From Devosia nanyangense (GTDB taxonomy: Bacteria > Pseudomonadota > Alphaproteobacteria > Rhizobiales > Devosiaceae), in assembly GCA_016213505.1 (NCBI GenBank), contig JACRAF010000020.1, positions 1 through 64,000 on the forward strand: 64,000 nt of DNA, written 5' to 3'. Shown here piece after piece: positions 1 to 7,562 of this stretch (the stretch's first letter is position 1; each line of letters begins with the position of its first letter). The position numbers were made by a program, and so were the translations under genes. The notes under the pieces are model-generated. The model saw only the letters and a list, made by a program, of their open reading frames with translations. It was not told where the DNA came from and made no database searches.

Positions 1-20
1 CCCCCCCCTCAGTCCGGCCT

Positions 21-49
21 GGCCGGGCCTGCCCCGGCCACCCAGCGGG
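21..49 (+). repeat. Left inverted repeat flanking the GIY-YIG gene
   Basis: A 29-base GC-rich sequence made of an inner palindrome (GGCCGGG ... CCCGGCC) followed by ACCCAGC and GGG. The reverse complement of 355-387 repeats it with two substitutions in the palindrome and a 4-base insertion (CAGC) before the final GGG. The pair brackets the small nuclease gene at 66-350 and almost nothing else. Such REP-like palindromes are common between genes in alphaproteobacteria, so the pairing could be chance. Confidence 0.6.
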
Positions 50-65
50 ATGCTCAACTCGCGCC

Positions 66-350
66 ATGGGCGCTTTCGTCTACATCATGAGCAACCAGCG
101 CTACGGCACGATCTATGTCGGGGTGACGAACGATATAGTTCGGCGCGCGTGGGAGCACCGCGAAGGCATCTACCCGGGCTTCACACGGCGCTACAGGCTG
201 CACGACCTCGTCTGGTACGAGCAGCATGCCTCGATCGTCGATGCCATCCAGCGCGAACACACCATGAAGCACTGGCCGCGCCGCTGGAAAACGGCACTCG
301 TGGACGCCATGAACCCTGATTGGAACGATCTGTTCCCGGACCTCGTCTGA
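66..350 (+). CDS. GIY-YIG nuclease family protein (small, stand-alone)
   Basis: This 94-residue protein is little more than a GIY-YIG catalytic domain. It has the N-terminal VYIMSNQRYGTIYVGVTN strand pair carrying the two tyrosines, then VRRAWEHR with the expected arginine, and the C-terminal MKHWPRRWKTALVDAMNP stretch usual in the short stand-alone branch. The fold makes a single-metal DNA endonuclease, but the role of these short proteins is not established. No DNA-binding extension is present. The ATG at 66 fits the domain start, although no strong ribosome binding site precedes it. Inverted repeats lie 16 bases before and 5 bases after the gene, which suggests a mobile unit; that is inference. 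Confidence 0.85.
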   Translation: MGAFVYIMSNQRYGTIYVGVTNDIVRRAWEHREGIYPGFTRRYRLHDLVWYEQHASIVDAIQREHTMKHWPRRWKTALVDAMNPDWNDLFPDLV

Positions 351-354
351 CCGG

Positions 355-387
355 CCCGCTGGCTGGGTGGCCGGGTCAAGCCCGGCC
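355..387 (-). repeat. Right inverted repeat flanking the GIY-YIG gene
   Basis: Inverted partner of 21-49. Read on the minus strand it gives the same GGCCGGG ... CCCGGCC palindrome, ACCCAGC, an extra CAGC and GGG. A further partial copy (GGCCGGGTCGAACC) begins near 430, so palindromic units have accumulated between the nuclease gene and the DnaJ gene. The hairpin could also act as a transcript 3' end, though no T-run follows it. Confidence 0.6.
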
Positions 388-452
388 ATGACGGCGGGGA
401 GGGTGGTGCGAGCGGCGCGGGTGCTGAATGGCCGGGTCGAACCTTCCCGCCC

Positions 453-1391
453 CTAGTTGTCCCTTACCTTGTACGGCTTCTGATCTCTCCAGAACCGCAT
501 CAGGCTTTCGAGGTCGGGGTCGCCGTTCTCGGGCAGCACCACTCTCAGGCTGGCGTAGAGATCGCCGGTGCCGTCGAGGCCCTTGCCCTTGAGCCGGAGG
601 GCCTTGGCGGTGTTGATGTTGGGCGGCAGCGTCAATTCGGCCGAGCCGTCCAGCGTCGGCACGCGCACCTTGCCGCCCAGCACCGCCTCATAGAGCGTGA
701 TCGGAACGTCGACGCGCAAATCGGCGCCGTCGCGGCGGAAATGCCGGTGCCGCTCGAACTTCACGGTGACGATCGCATCGCCCGGCTCGCCGCCCATCGG
801 GGAAGGCATGCCCTGGCTCTTGAGGCGAATCTGCTGACCGTCCTCAACCTTGTCGGGCAGCTTGACGTTGACGACCTTGTTGGTCGGCAGCCGCAGCGGC
901 ACCGAGCCGCCCTTGTGCGCGTCCTCGAGGCTGACCGCGAGCGTCACATTGGCGTCTTCGCCCTTGGTTTGCTGATGACGTCCGCCGCCGCCCATGCCAG
1001 CGCCGGCGAACGGATCGAATCCGGCCTGCCGGCTTCCGCGCGTCTGCGCGCCACCGAAGCCGCTCATGAACTCCTTGAGGATGTCCTCGGCCGAAAAGCC
1101 GGCGCCGGCCTGGGCGCCGCGGCGCGCGCCGGCACCCATACCCGCGCCGCCGAAGCCGGCAAACTTGGGCGTGCCGTCGGCGTCGATTTCGCCGCGATCA
1201 AAGGCGCCGCGCTTTTCCTTGTCGGTCAGGAAATCGTAGGCGGCCGAAATCTCGGAGAATTTGGCGTGGGCCTTGGGGTCGTCTTGGTTCTGGTCGGGGT
1301 GATGGGCCTTGGCCAGCTTGCGATAAGCTGACTTCAGGTCCTTCTCGCTCACAGAACGAGAAACCCCGAGCACGGTGTAGGGATCGCGCAT
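453..1391 (-). CDS. DnaJ/CbpA-type co-chaperone
   Basis: A 312-residue Hsp40 protein that would stimulate DnaK ATPase activity in the cytoplasm. The J domain occupies about residues 1-70, with the HPD motif inside AHHPDQN. A Gly/Ala-rich linker (about 75-150) and the two beta-sandwich substrate-binding domains follow. The CxxCxGxG zinc-finger repeats of true DnaJ are absent, so this is the CbpA/DnaJ-class-II type, and the length is normal for it. It is divergent from pdxH at 1502, with about 110 bases between the starts that must hold both promoters. Confidence 0.9.
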   Translation of the reverse strand: MRDPYTVLGVSRSVSEKDLKSAYRKLAKAHHPDQNQDDPKAHAKFSEISAAYDFLTDKEKRGAFDRGEIDADGTPKFAGFGGAGMGAGARRGAQAGAGFSAEDILKEFMSGFGGAQTRGSRQAGFDPFAGAGMGGGGRHQQTKGEDANVTLAVSLEDAHKGGSVPLRLPTNKVVNVKLPDKVEDGQQIRLKSQGMPSPMGGEPGDAIVTVKFERHRHFRRDGADLRVDVPITLYEAVLGGKVRVPTLDGSAELTLPPNINTAKALRLKGKGLDGTGDLYASLRVVLPENGDPDLESLMRFWRDQKPYKVRDN

Positions 1392-1501
1392 GGGTTCCTT
1401 CGAATCGTCTGGGCGGTTGAAAAGCCGCCGCTTCGCGATCTATATGGCCACGCCTTCCCGGCTTGTCCAGACCGGCCGCCCCTCCATCGAAACCGCTTTT
1501 C

Positions 1502-2137
1502 ATGCCCGCACCGACCCTTTCCGAGCGCCTTTTCGACGACGACGATACGGGGGAGATCGATCCGTTCCCGCTGTTCGAGGAATGGTACGTGGAGGCCCAG
1601 CTGAGCGAACCGAATGACCCGCACGCCATGGCGGTCGCGACCGTCGACGCGGCCGGCCTGCCTGACGTGCGCATCGTGCTGGCCAACGCCCGCGATCACC
1701 GCGGCTTCGTCTTCTTTACCAATTTCGACAGCCGCAAGGGCGAGGAACTGCTGGCCAATCCCAGGGCGGCGCTGGTGTTTCACTGGAAATCGCTGCGCCG
1801 GCAGGTGCGGGCGAGGGGGCCGGTCGAGATCGTTGCCCGGGCCGAGGCCGACGCCTATTTCGCGACGCGCCCGCGCGTCTCCCAGATTGGCGCCCATGCC
1901 AGCCTGCAGTCCAGTCCGCTCGATCGCAAGTCGACGCTGATTGCGGCAGTCGACAAACTCCAAACATCGCTCGGCGAGGACACTCCGGTGACGCGCCCGG
2001 CGAACTGGTCCGGCTTTCGCATTGTGCCGCTCGAAATCGAGTTCTGGAAGGATGGCGCCTTTCGCCTGCACGACCGGGTTCGGTTCAGCCGGTCCACCGC
2101 CGATGCCGGCTGGTCCCGCCAGCGGCTCTATCCCTGA
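1502..2137 (+). CDS. pdxH: Pyridoxamine 5'-phosphate oxidase
   Basis: A 211-residue FMN enzyme that oxidises pyridoxine or pyridoxamine 5'-phosphate to pyridoxal 5'-phosphate, the last step of B6 coenzyme synthesis and salvage. Family stretches visible are AVATVDAAGLPDVRIVLA, the FFTNFDSRKGEELLANP phosphate/FMN region, FHWKSLRRQVRARG and the C-terminal WSRQRLYP. The ATG at 1502 gives the usual family length; an in-frame TTG at 1463 would add 13 poorly conserved residues. It is a single gene with its own upstream region, next to the divergent DnaJ-like gene. A PdxA-family gene occurs at 51269 but belongs to a catabolic locus. Confidence 0.95.
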   Translation: MPAPTLSERLFDDDDTGEIDPFPLFEEWYVEAQLSEPNDPHAMAVATVDAAGLPDVRIVLANARDHRGFVFFTNFDSRKGEELLANPRAALVFHWKSLRRQVRARGPVEIVARAEADAYFATRPRVSQIGAHASLQSSPLDRKSTLIAAVDKLQTSLGEDTPVTRPANWSGFRIVPLEIEFWKDGAFRLHDRVRFSRSTADAGWSRQRLYP

Positions 2138-2194
2138 GCCTTGCGGGTCGCGCCGCCGCGTGAAATCGTCGGGCCGGGACCTTCGGCGGGAATC

Positions 2195-3421
2195 ATGAGT
2201 GAAGCGGCGGCAGAGGCGAGGCAGGGGCGCGTCGAGTTCACCGGCTCGCGCCACGAACTGCTCGGCATCATCGTGCGCGGCTACCTGCTGATGATCCCGA
2301 CCATCGGGCTCTACCGCTTCTGGCAGACGACCTGGAAGCGCCGCTTCTATTGGCAGAACACCGTCATCGACGGCGAGCCGCTCGAATACACCGGCACGCC
2401 GGCGCAACTGCTCATCGGCTTCTTCTTCGCTCTCGCCTTCTTCCTGCCGATCTATGTGGCGCTGTTCACCCTCTCGATGCAGGACACCGACCTGGTGCTG
2501 CTCGGCTACCTCGCCATCGGGGCGGCCATCTGGTTCCTCTCCGGCTATGCCATCTATCGCGCCCGCGATTTTCGCCTCGCGCGCACGCTCTGGCGCGGCA
2601 TCCGCTTCGACCAGAAGGGCAACGCCTGGGCCTATGCGCTGCGGCGGTTCCTGTGGTCCATCGTCGTGGTGCTGACGCTGGGGATCGCCTATCCGTGGAT
2701 GGCTTCGAGCCTCTGGCGCTACCGCTACCGGCACACCTGGTACGGCAACCGCAAGTTCGAGATCGGCGGCAATTGGAAGGCCTTCGCCGGCCCCTATTTC
2801 GGGGCCCTGGCCCTCAACCTGCTGAGCATCGGCGGCACCGTGTTCTGGATCGGTTCGGCGCATGACTTCATGCTCGTCGGCACGACGCCGATCCCCGGTC
2901 CGGTCGGCCTCCTGGCCTGCCTCGGCTCAGTCGTCGTCCTCGCCTTCACGCTCGCCTGGTATCGCACCGGCACGGCGTCGCGCATGCTCTCGACGGTCAC
3001 CATCGGCGAGGCCGCGCTGACCGTCCGCATCGGCCCGGGAGCGTTGTTCTCTCAGTTCGTCCTCTACGTCCTCGGCGTCGCCGGGCTGCTGGTGGTGCTC
3101 GGCCTCACCGCGCTGGCCGCCATCGGCGCCATCTACGCGGCGGCCGCCTCCGGCGGCCAATCGCCCGACGCCGCCGCGGTGATGGCCATCTTCCAGTCGG
3201 GCACGATCAACGTCGCCCTGCTCATCGTCGTCTATCTCGTGATCCTCGGTGCCTTCGGGCTGGTGGCGGAACTGACCCTCAGCTTCGGCTGGTGGTCGCT
3301 GCTGGCACGGGGTGCGACCATCTCCAATCCCGACAGCCTCCACTCGGTGCGGTCGGGCGGCGAAGATCGTGCCGTGATCGGCGAGGGGCTCGCCGACGCC
3401 CTCAATGTCGGGGCCTATTGA
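2195..3421 (+). CDS. DUF898 (YjgN-like) multi-pass inner-membrane protein
   Basis: A protein of about 408 residues with many hydrophobic helices and the DUF898 hallmarks: FTGSRHELLGIIVRGYLLM near the N terminus, then GLYRFWQTTWKRRFYWQNT and, in the second half of the repeat, WRYRYRHTWYGNRKFEIGG. Its function is unknown. The ATG at 2195 is preferred over a TTG at 2141 because the conserved region starts just after it. Its stop overlaps the start of the M48 peptidase gene (ATGA at 3421), and the DUF1499 gene overlaps next, so the three are co-translated and probably work together at the membrane. Confidence 0.85.
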   Translation: MSEAAAEARQGRVEFTGSRHELLGIIVRGYLLMIPTIGLYRFWQTTWKRRFYWQNTVIDGEPLEYTGTPAQLLIGFFFALAFFLPIYVALFTLSMQDTDLVLLGYLAIGAAIWFLSGYAIYRARDFRLARTLWRGIRFDQKGNAWAYALRRFLWSIVVVLTLGIAYPWMASSLWRYRYRHTWYGNRKFEIGGNWKAFAGPYFGALALNLLSIGGTVFWIGSAHDFMLVGTTPIPGPVGLLACLGSVVVLAFTLAWYRTGTASRMLSTVTIGEAALTVRIGPGALFSQFVLYVLGVAGLLVVLGLTALAAIGAIYAAAASGGQSPDAAAVMAIFQSGTINVALLIVVYLVILGAFGLVAELTLSFGWWSLLARGATISNPDSLHSVRSGGEDRAVIGEGLADALNVGAY

Positions 3422-4587
3422 TGCAGTTCACCGCCCGCTACCAGGACGGCCTGATCGCCGAGACCCGCGATGTCCGCGCCGTGATCGACCTCGCTGCCGA
3501 CCCTGTGGCGCTGGCCATCGTCGATCCCCAGAGCCGCGAGGAAATCGACCGCTGGCCGGCTGCGCAGACGTATCTGCTGCATACCCGCGCCATGGAGTTG
3601 CGCATCGGCAGCCGCACGCGGCCGGCCGGCGCCAGGCTTGCCGTCAGCGGCATTGAAGAGATGCGCAACGCGCTCGCCGTCCTGCCCTCGCTGGCCAAGC
3701 AGCAACGCCGCGACGGCTGGGCGCAGGTTCGCCTGCTGACGCTGGCGACGGCGGCGCTGGCTTCAGTCATCGTCGCCTATCTTTTCGGCGTGCCGCTGCT
3801 GGCCGACCGGCTGGTCGAGCTGGTGCCTCCGGGGTGGGAGACCAAGATCGGCGACACCGCGGCGGCGCAGATCGAGCGCTCGCTGACCGACGGCGAGGGG
3901 TTCGTACTTTGTGAACCCGATCGCAACAGCGTCGCCAACCGGGCGATCGCCCGTTTCGCCGACGCGGCGTTCGACGGGCTCGGCTCGCCGTTCAGGCCTG
4001 AGGTGGCCGTCGTTCGCACCGACATCCCCAATGCCTTCGCACTGCCCGGCGGCCGCGCCTACTATTTCTCGGCGCTGCTTCAGGCGAGCCGGACGCCGGA
4101 CGAATTTGCCGGCGTGCTGGCGCATGAGCTCGGCCATGTCTACTACCGCCATGGCATGGAATCCCTGATCGCCAGTTCCGCCACTGGCCTCTTGGTCGGC
4201 TTCGTCCTTGGCGACATGACGGGACTCTCGGTCGCCGGCATCATCGGCTCGACGCTGATCGACAACCGCTTCTCGCGCCGCGCCGAAACGCAGGCGGATA
4301 CGTTTGCGGCAGAGACGGCGCGCCGTCTCGGCTTCCAGCCCTCCGGCCTCATCGACCTGCTCGAGCGGGTCGCCAAGGATGACGAGTTCTCCAAAGCCCT
4401 GTCGCTGTTCTCCAGCCACCCGCTGACCGAAGAGCGCCGCAGGGCGCTCGAGGCGTTGAGCACCCCCATCGCCGATGCCAAGCCGGCCTTCACCGCCGCC
4501 GAATGGTCGGCGATCCGCGACATGTGCCCGCCCCCTCCGCCGCCGCCACTGCCCAAACCGGTGACGCCGGGAGCACCTGCGCCCTGA
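3421..4587 (+). CDS. M48-family zinc metallopeptidase, membrane anchored
   Basis: A 388-residue protein with the zinc-binding HELGH (residues 235-239) inside LAHELGHVYYRHG and the distal RRAETQADTFA helix that supplies the third ligand. A hydrophobic stretch near residues 105-130 is a likely membrane anchor before the catalytic domain. The N-terminal 100 residues form a separate small domain, and the C terminus ends in a proline-rich tail. M48 proteins of this type (Oma1/LoiP/BepA-like) usually act in membrane or envelope protein quality control; the substrate is unknown. It is translationally coupled to genes on both sides, and coupling to a DUF898 protein suggests a shared membrane role. 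Confidence 0.9.
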   Translation: MQFTARYQDGLIAETRDVRAVIDLAADPVALAIVDPQSREEIDRWPAAQTYLLHTRAMELRIGSRTRPAGARLAVSGIEEMRNALAVLPSLAKQQRRDGWAQVRLLTLATAALASVIVAYLFGVPLLADRLVELVPPGWETKIGDTAAAQIERSLTDGEGFVLCEPDRNSVANRAIARFADAAFDGLGSPFRPEVAVVRTDIPNAFALPGGRAYYFSALLQASRTPDEFAGVLAHELGHVYYRHGMESLIASSATGLLVGFVLGDMTGLSVAGIIGSTLIDNRFSRRAETQADTFAAETARRLGFQPSGLIDLLERVAKDDEFSKALSLFSSHPLTEERRRALEALSTPIADAKPAFTAAEWSAIRDMCPPPPPPPLPKPVTPGAPAP

Positions 4588-5360
4588 TGCGCATTCTCGT
4601 CCGCACCTCCAAATGGGCCGTCTGGGCGCGCCGCTTCGGGGCGCTGGCCCTGCCGCTCGCGGTGCTCCCTGTGCTGCTGCACCGCGAGCACATCATCACC
4701 AGCGAGAACTTCATTGCCGTCGAGGCGGTGGCGCTGGCCCTCGCTGCCCTCGCCGTTGCGATGGCGCTGGTTGCGTTCGTCCGGCTCTGGTTCACCGGTG
4801 ATCAGGGCTGGGGGAGGGCGGCCCTGGCTCTCATTTTCGGCATGCTGTGCCTCGGACCCGCCGCCTGGTTCGGCTGGCTCGCCCTGCACGACCCGGACTC
4901 CCCCGATGTCAGCACCGATTTCACCAACCCGCCGCCGCTGGTGAGTTTTGTCGAGTCCCGCTTCATCGGACCGGACGAGCGCCAGAGGATCGAGGCGACC
5001 TTCCCCAATGCCCGCTCCCGCAGCTACCCGATTGCGGCCCCGCAGATGTTCGACGTCGTCGCCGGTCTCGTCGACGATCGCGGCTGGGAGCCTCGCGCCC
5101 GCCGCGCGCCGCAGACGTCTCTCGACGCCGGGCAACTCAACGTCGTCGTCACCACGCTGCTCGGTTTTCGCCAGGAGGTCGCGATCCGGGTGGCGGGCGG
5201 CAACGATGGCGCCACGGTGGCGATGCGCTCGGCCTCGCTCTCGAGCTTTCCCGATTTCGGCGAGAACGGCCAGCGCGTCGAAGCCTTCCTGCTCGACCTC
5301 GACAACCAGGTGACGCTGATGCTGCGCGACGCGCCCGCCGCACCGCAGGCCGACAACTAG
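4587..5360 (+). CDS. DUF1499 domain-containing membrane protein
   Basis: A 257-residue protein. About three hydrophobic helices occupy residues 15-100, and a soluble DUF1499 domain follows (about 115-250) with SRSYPIAAPQMFDVVAGLVDDRGWE and RQEVAIRV strands typical of that family. Function is unknown. The start at 4587 is fixed by the ATGA overlap with the M48 gene; an upstream in-frame ATG at 4503 would lie inside that gene. It is the last gene of a three-gene operon, followed by a rhizobial-type palindrome that probably lies in or just past the 3' end of the transcript. Confidence 0.85.
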   Translation: MRILVRTSKWAVWARRFGALALPLAVLPVLLHREHIITSENFIAVEAVALALAALAVAMALVAFVRLWFTGDQGWGRAALALIFGMLCLGPAAWFGWLALHDPDSPDVSTDFTNPPPLVSFVESRFIGPDERQRIEATFPNARSRSYPIAAPQMFDVVAGLVDDRGWEPRARRAPQTSLDAGQLNVVVTTLLGFRQEVAIRVAGGNDGATVAMRSASLSSFPDFGENGQRVEAFLLDLDNQVTLMLRDAPAAPQADN

Positions 5361-5363
5361 CTG

Positions 5364-5412
5364 GAGCGTTTCCAGGAAAAGTGGGAAGCGGTCTTCCGGT
5401 TCGGAAACGCGA
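5364..5412. repeat. Rhizobial-type intergenic palindromic element
   Basis: Outer arms GCGTTTCC (5366-5373) and GGAAACGC (5403-5410) enclose an inner hairpin GGAAG-CGGT-CTTCC (5384-5397), with AGGAAAAGTG between. This layout matches a family of short mosaic palindromes scattered between genes in Rhizobiales genomes. It lies between the converging DUF1499 and MBL genes and may serve as a transcript 3' structure for both. Confidence 0.7.
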
Positions 5413-5424
5413 CCAAATCAGCCC

Positions 5425-5460
5425 GGCGAAAGGGTTGGCTAAGCGGGCGAAAGGGTTGGC
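5425..5460. repeat. 15-base tandem direct repeat at the end of the MBL gene
   Basis: GGCGAAAGGGTTGGC occurs at 5425-5439 and 5446-5460, a 21-base period. On the minus strand the second copy codes for the end of the MBL hydrolase, and the first lies at and just beyond its stop codon. A 21-base duplication of the gene's 3' end would explain it. Confidence 0.6.
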
Positions 5461-6356
5461 CCGACCATTCCATTGCGGACCCGGATGATGCCCTGCGCGT
5501 CGAGGTACTCGACATGCGCGCGCAGCGTCATCGCTGCCGCCATCCTGAGCTTGGCCGGTAGCGTCGGGTAGATCCGGTCAAGCAGCTGGTCGATCCGTCG
5601 CGCGCCCTGCGCCACCGCATCGGCAATCTGCCGGTTGCGCAATTCGCGATGCGCCAGCAGGGCCCTCGTGTAGCCGTTTGCGTCTGCGATTGGTCCGCCA
5701 TGGGCGGGCAGATAGTGCGCGTAGGGGAGGGCGATGAGTTTGCCGAGCGAGGCCAGATAGTCGGCCATCGAGCCGTCCGGCACGGCGACTAGAGTGGAGT
5801 TCCAGCCCATCACGTGGTCGCCCGAGAACATCCAATCCGTGCCAGCCAGCGCATAGCACATATGGTTCGCGCAATGACCCGGCGTCGCGATCGCGGTCAG
5901 CGCCAGGCCAGCGGCCTTGAAGCTCTCGCCATCGACGATGGTGCGGTCCGGCTCGAGGTCCCAGTCGCACGCCCCCGCCAGGGTGTTCACTTCGAATAGC
6001 CGCAGCTTGCGGCTGAGCCGGTGTGGACCGGCGAACCACAGCGGCGCGCCGGTTTCGTCCCGGAGCGAGGCGGCGAGCGCGGAGTGGTCCTTGTGGGTGT
6101 GGGTCAGAAGGATCGCTTCGACCTTCCGGCCGCCGACCGCGGCCAGCAGCGCCGCCCGATGGCTGGCATCGGCGGGGCCGGGATCGAGGATCGCGACGCT
6201 GTCGCGGCCCAGGATGAAGCTGTTGGTTCCGGTGAAGGTATAGGGGCCGGCGTTCGGCGCCGTGACCCTCACCACCCCCGGGAGAACCTCGACGGGACGC
6301 CCGGTCTCCGCCACGAAAGTCGTATCGAAGACCAGGGCAGGCGGGGTGTCAGCCAT
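5439..6356 (-). CDS. MBL-fold metallo-hydrolase (LACTB2/glyoxalase II-like)
   Basis: A 305-residue cytoplasmic protein with the metallo-beta-lactamase metal motif HTHKDH (residues 86-91), a later histidine in TPGHCANHMCY and the bridging aspartate in SGDHVMG. The C-terminal part (about 215-300) has the winged-helix-like extension seen in LACTB2-type proteins. These enzymes hydrolyse thioesters or nucleic acids, and the substrate cannot be read from sequence. The gene is divergent from bioY at 6421, with 64 bases between. Its 3' end carries a short tandem duplication. Confidence 0.85.
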   Translation of the reverse strand: MADTPPALVFDTTFVAETGRPVEVLPGVVRVTAPNAGPYTFTGTNSFILGRDSVAILDPGPADASHRAALLAAVGGRKVEAILLTHTHKDHSALAASLRDETGAPLWFAGPHRLSRKLRLFEVNTLAGACDWDLEPDRTIVDGESFKAAGLALTAIATPGHCANHMCYALAGTDWMFSGDHVMGWNSTLVAVPDGSMADYLASLGKLIALPYAHYLPAHGGPIADANGYTRALLAHRELRNRQIADAVAQGARRIDQLLDRIYPTLPAKLRMAAAMTLRAHVEYLDAQGIIRVRNGMVGPTLSPA

Positions 6357-6420
6357 TGCGCTCGCTGGGGTGAAAGACTAGAAACGGGGCGATCTTCCGC
6401 CCCCGAAAGAAGGTAACGCA

Positions 6421-7059
6421 ATGGCCCTGACGCTGACCACTCCCAACACGATTCTGGGAGTCCTTGAGCCCAAGACCAATACCGAGCGCCTGCTCAGCAA
6501 CGTCGCCGTCGTGCTGATCGGCTCGCTGCTCCTCGCCGCCGCAGCGGTGACCAAGGTGCCGCTGCAGCCGGTGCCGGTCAACCTCACCACCTTCGCGGTC
6601 GCCGCCCTGGCGGCCGGTTTCGGTTGGCGCATCGGGGTCGCGACTGTCGCGCTCTACATCGTCGAAGGCCTCTCCGGCCTGCCGTTCTTCGCCAATGGCG
6701 GGGGCCTCGCCTATGTCATGTCGCCCACCTTCGGCTTCATCCTGGGCTATTTGCCGATGGCCTACATCATCGGCCAGGCGGCCGATCGCGGGGCCTCCGG
6801 CCGCGTGGTGATGCTGTTCATCGCCATGCTGATCGCCGACGCCGTGGTCTTTGCCTTCGGCTATCTCTACCTGCTGAGCGCCGCGGGGATCATCGCCAGT
6901 GCCGGCGGTGCGCTCCCCAAGTGGCTGAACCCGGCCGATCTCGCCGGAACCGCCTACAATGTCGCGGTCAAGCCGTTCCTGCTCTGGGACGCGCTCAAGA
7001 TGCTGTTCGCCGCGCTCACCGTCACCGGCCTCTGGACGCTCTCCAAGAAGCGCGCCTAG
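6421..7059 (+). CDS. bioY: Biotin transporter substrate-binding subunit BioY
   Basis: A 212-residue membrane protein of the ECF S-component family. Typical features are VTKVPLQPVPVNLTTFAVAALAAGF near the first helices and the GLPFFANGGGLAYVMSPTFGFILGYLPMAY region that lines the biotin site. About six helices are expected. No bioM/bioN ATPase or T-component genes are next to it. Solitary BioY proteins are common in alphaproteobacteria and can import biotin alone or borrow an energising module. A good ribosome binding site (GAAGG) precedes the ATG. I see no BioR-type TTATCTATAA box in the 64 upstream bases. A strong terminator follows at 7087. Confidence 0.93.
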   Translation: MALTLTTPNTILGVLEPKTNTERLLSNVAVVLIGSLLLAAAAVTKVPLQPVPVNLTTFAVAALAAGFGWRIGVATVALYIVEGLSGLPFFANGGGLAYVMSPTFGFILGYLPMAYIIGQAADRGASGRVVMLFIAMLIADAVVFAFGYLYLLSAAGIIASAGGALPKWLNPADLAGTAYNVAVKPFLLWDALKMLFAALTVTGLWTLSKKRA

Positions 7060-7086
7060 GCGCGAACGGCGATTTCGGAAATGGGA

Positions 7087-7114
7087 AAGGCCGGTCCATG
7101 GGACCGGCCTTTTT
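7087..7114 (+). terminator. Intrinsic terminator after bioY
   Basis: A perfect 9-base-pair stem GGCCGGTCC / GGACCGGCC with a 3-base loop ATG, extended by AA/TT, is followed by TTTTT. It ends bioY transcription. Read on the other strand the same hairpin has a shorter T-run and could also end the tRNA-Pro transcript. Confidence 0.9.
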
Positions 7115-7116
7115 GT

Positions 7117-7193
7117 TGGTCGGAGTAGAGTGATTCGAACACTCGACCCCCTGCTCCCGAAGCAGGTGCGCTACCAGGCTGCGCTATACTCCG
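7117..7193 (-). tRNA. tRNA-Pro (anticodon CGG)
   Basis: On the minus strand the acceptor stem CGGAGTA / TACTCCG, a D-arm with AGCGCAGCCTGGTAGCGC, the anticodon loop TTCGGGA (anticodon CGG, reading CCG) and the T-loop GTTCGAATC are all present. Discriminator A and an encoded CCA complete 77 bases. It starts about 135 bases from the divergent tRNA-Gln. Confidence 0.97.
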
Positions 7194-7327
7194 ATAAGGT
7201 TTCCGCCCGGCCCATGGCCGCGGAAGTGGCGGGGTTATAGCTGCGCCAAGCGGGGGTTTCAAGCGCCGATCCGTGGCCGGGACCGTCCGTTGCACACCCC
7301 CCTCGAAGCGTGTAGGAACCGCGCCGT

Positions 7328-7402
<75 letters not shown>

Positions 7403-7562
7403 TCAACTCGTAGGCCCTTGAGAGCCTTGAGTTCTTTCCCAAGGTCATTCACCCGTGGGCGCTGCTATGCAGAAGCAGTCAGGTAGCGTGCCTGCCCGTT
7501 CCAGCAGTGTCGTCGGGCAGCCCACCATTGACCGAGTGCTCGCGTCAGCATGAAGATGCCAC

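Noticed and set aside
1..8. Run of eight C at the window start
   Set aside because: Too short and too close to the edge to interpret.
1349..2863. 504-residue minus-strand frame opposite pdxH and the DUF898 gene
   Set aside because: Shadow frame; both plus-strand genes are well conserved.
6357..6420. BioR operator before bioY
   Set aside because: No TTATCTATAA-like palindrome in the 64 bases between the MBL gene and bioY.
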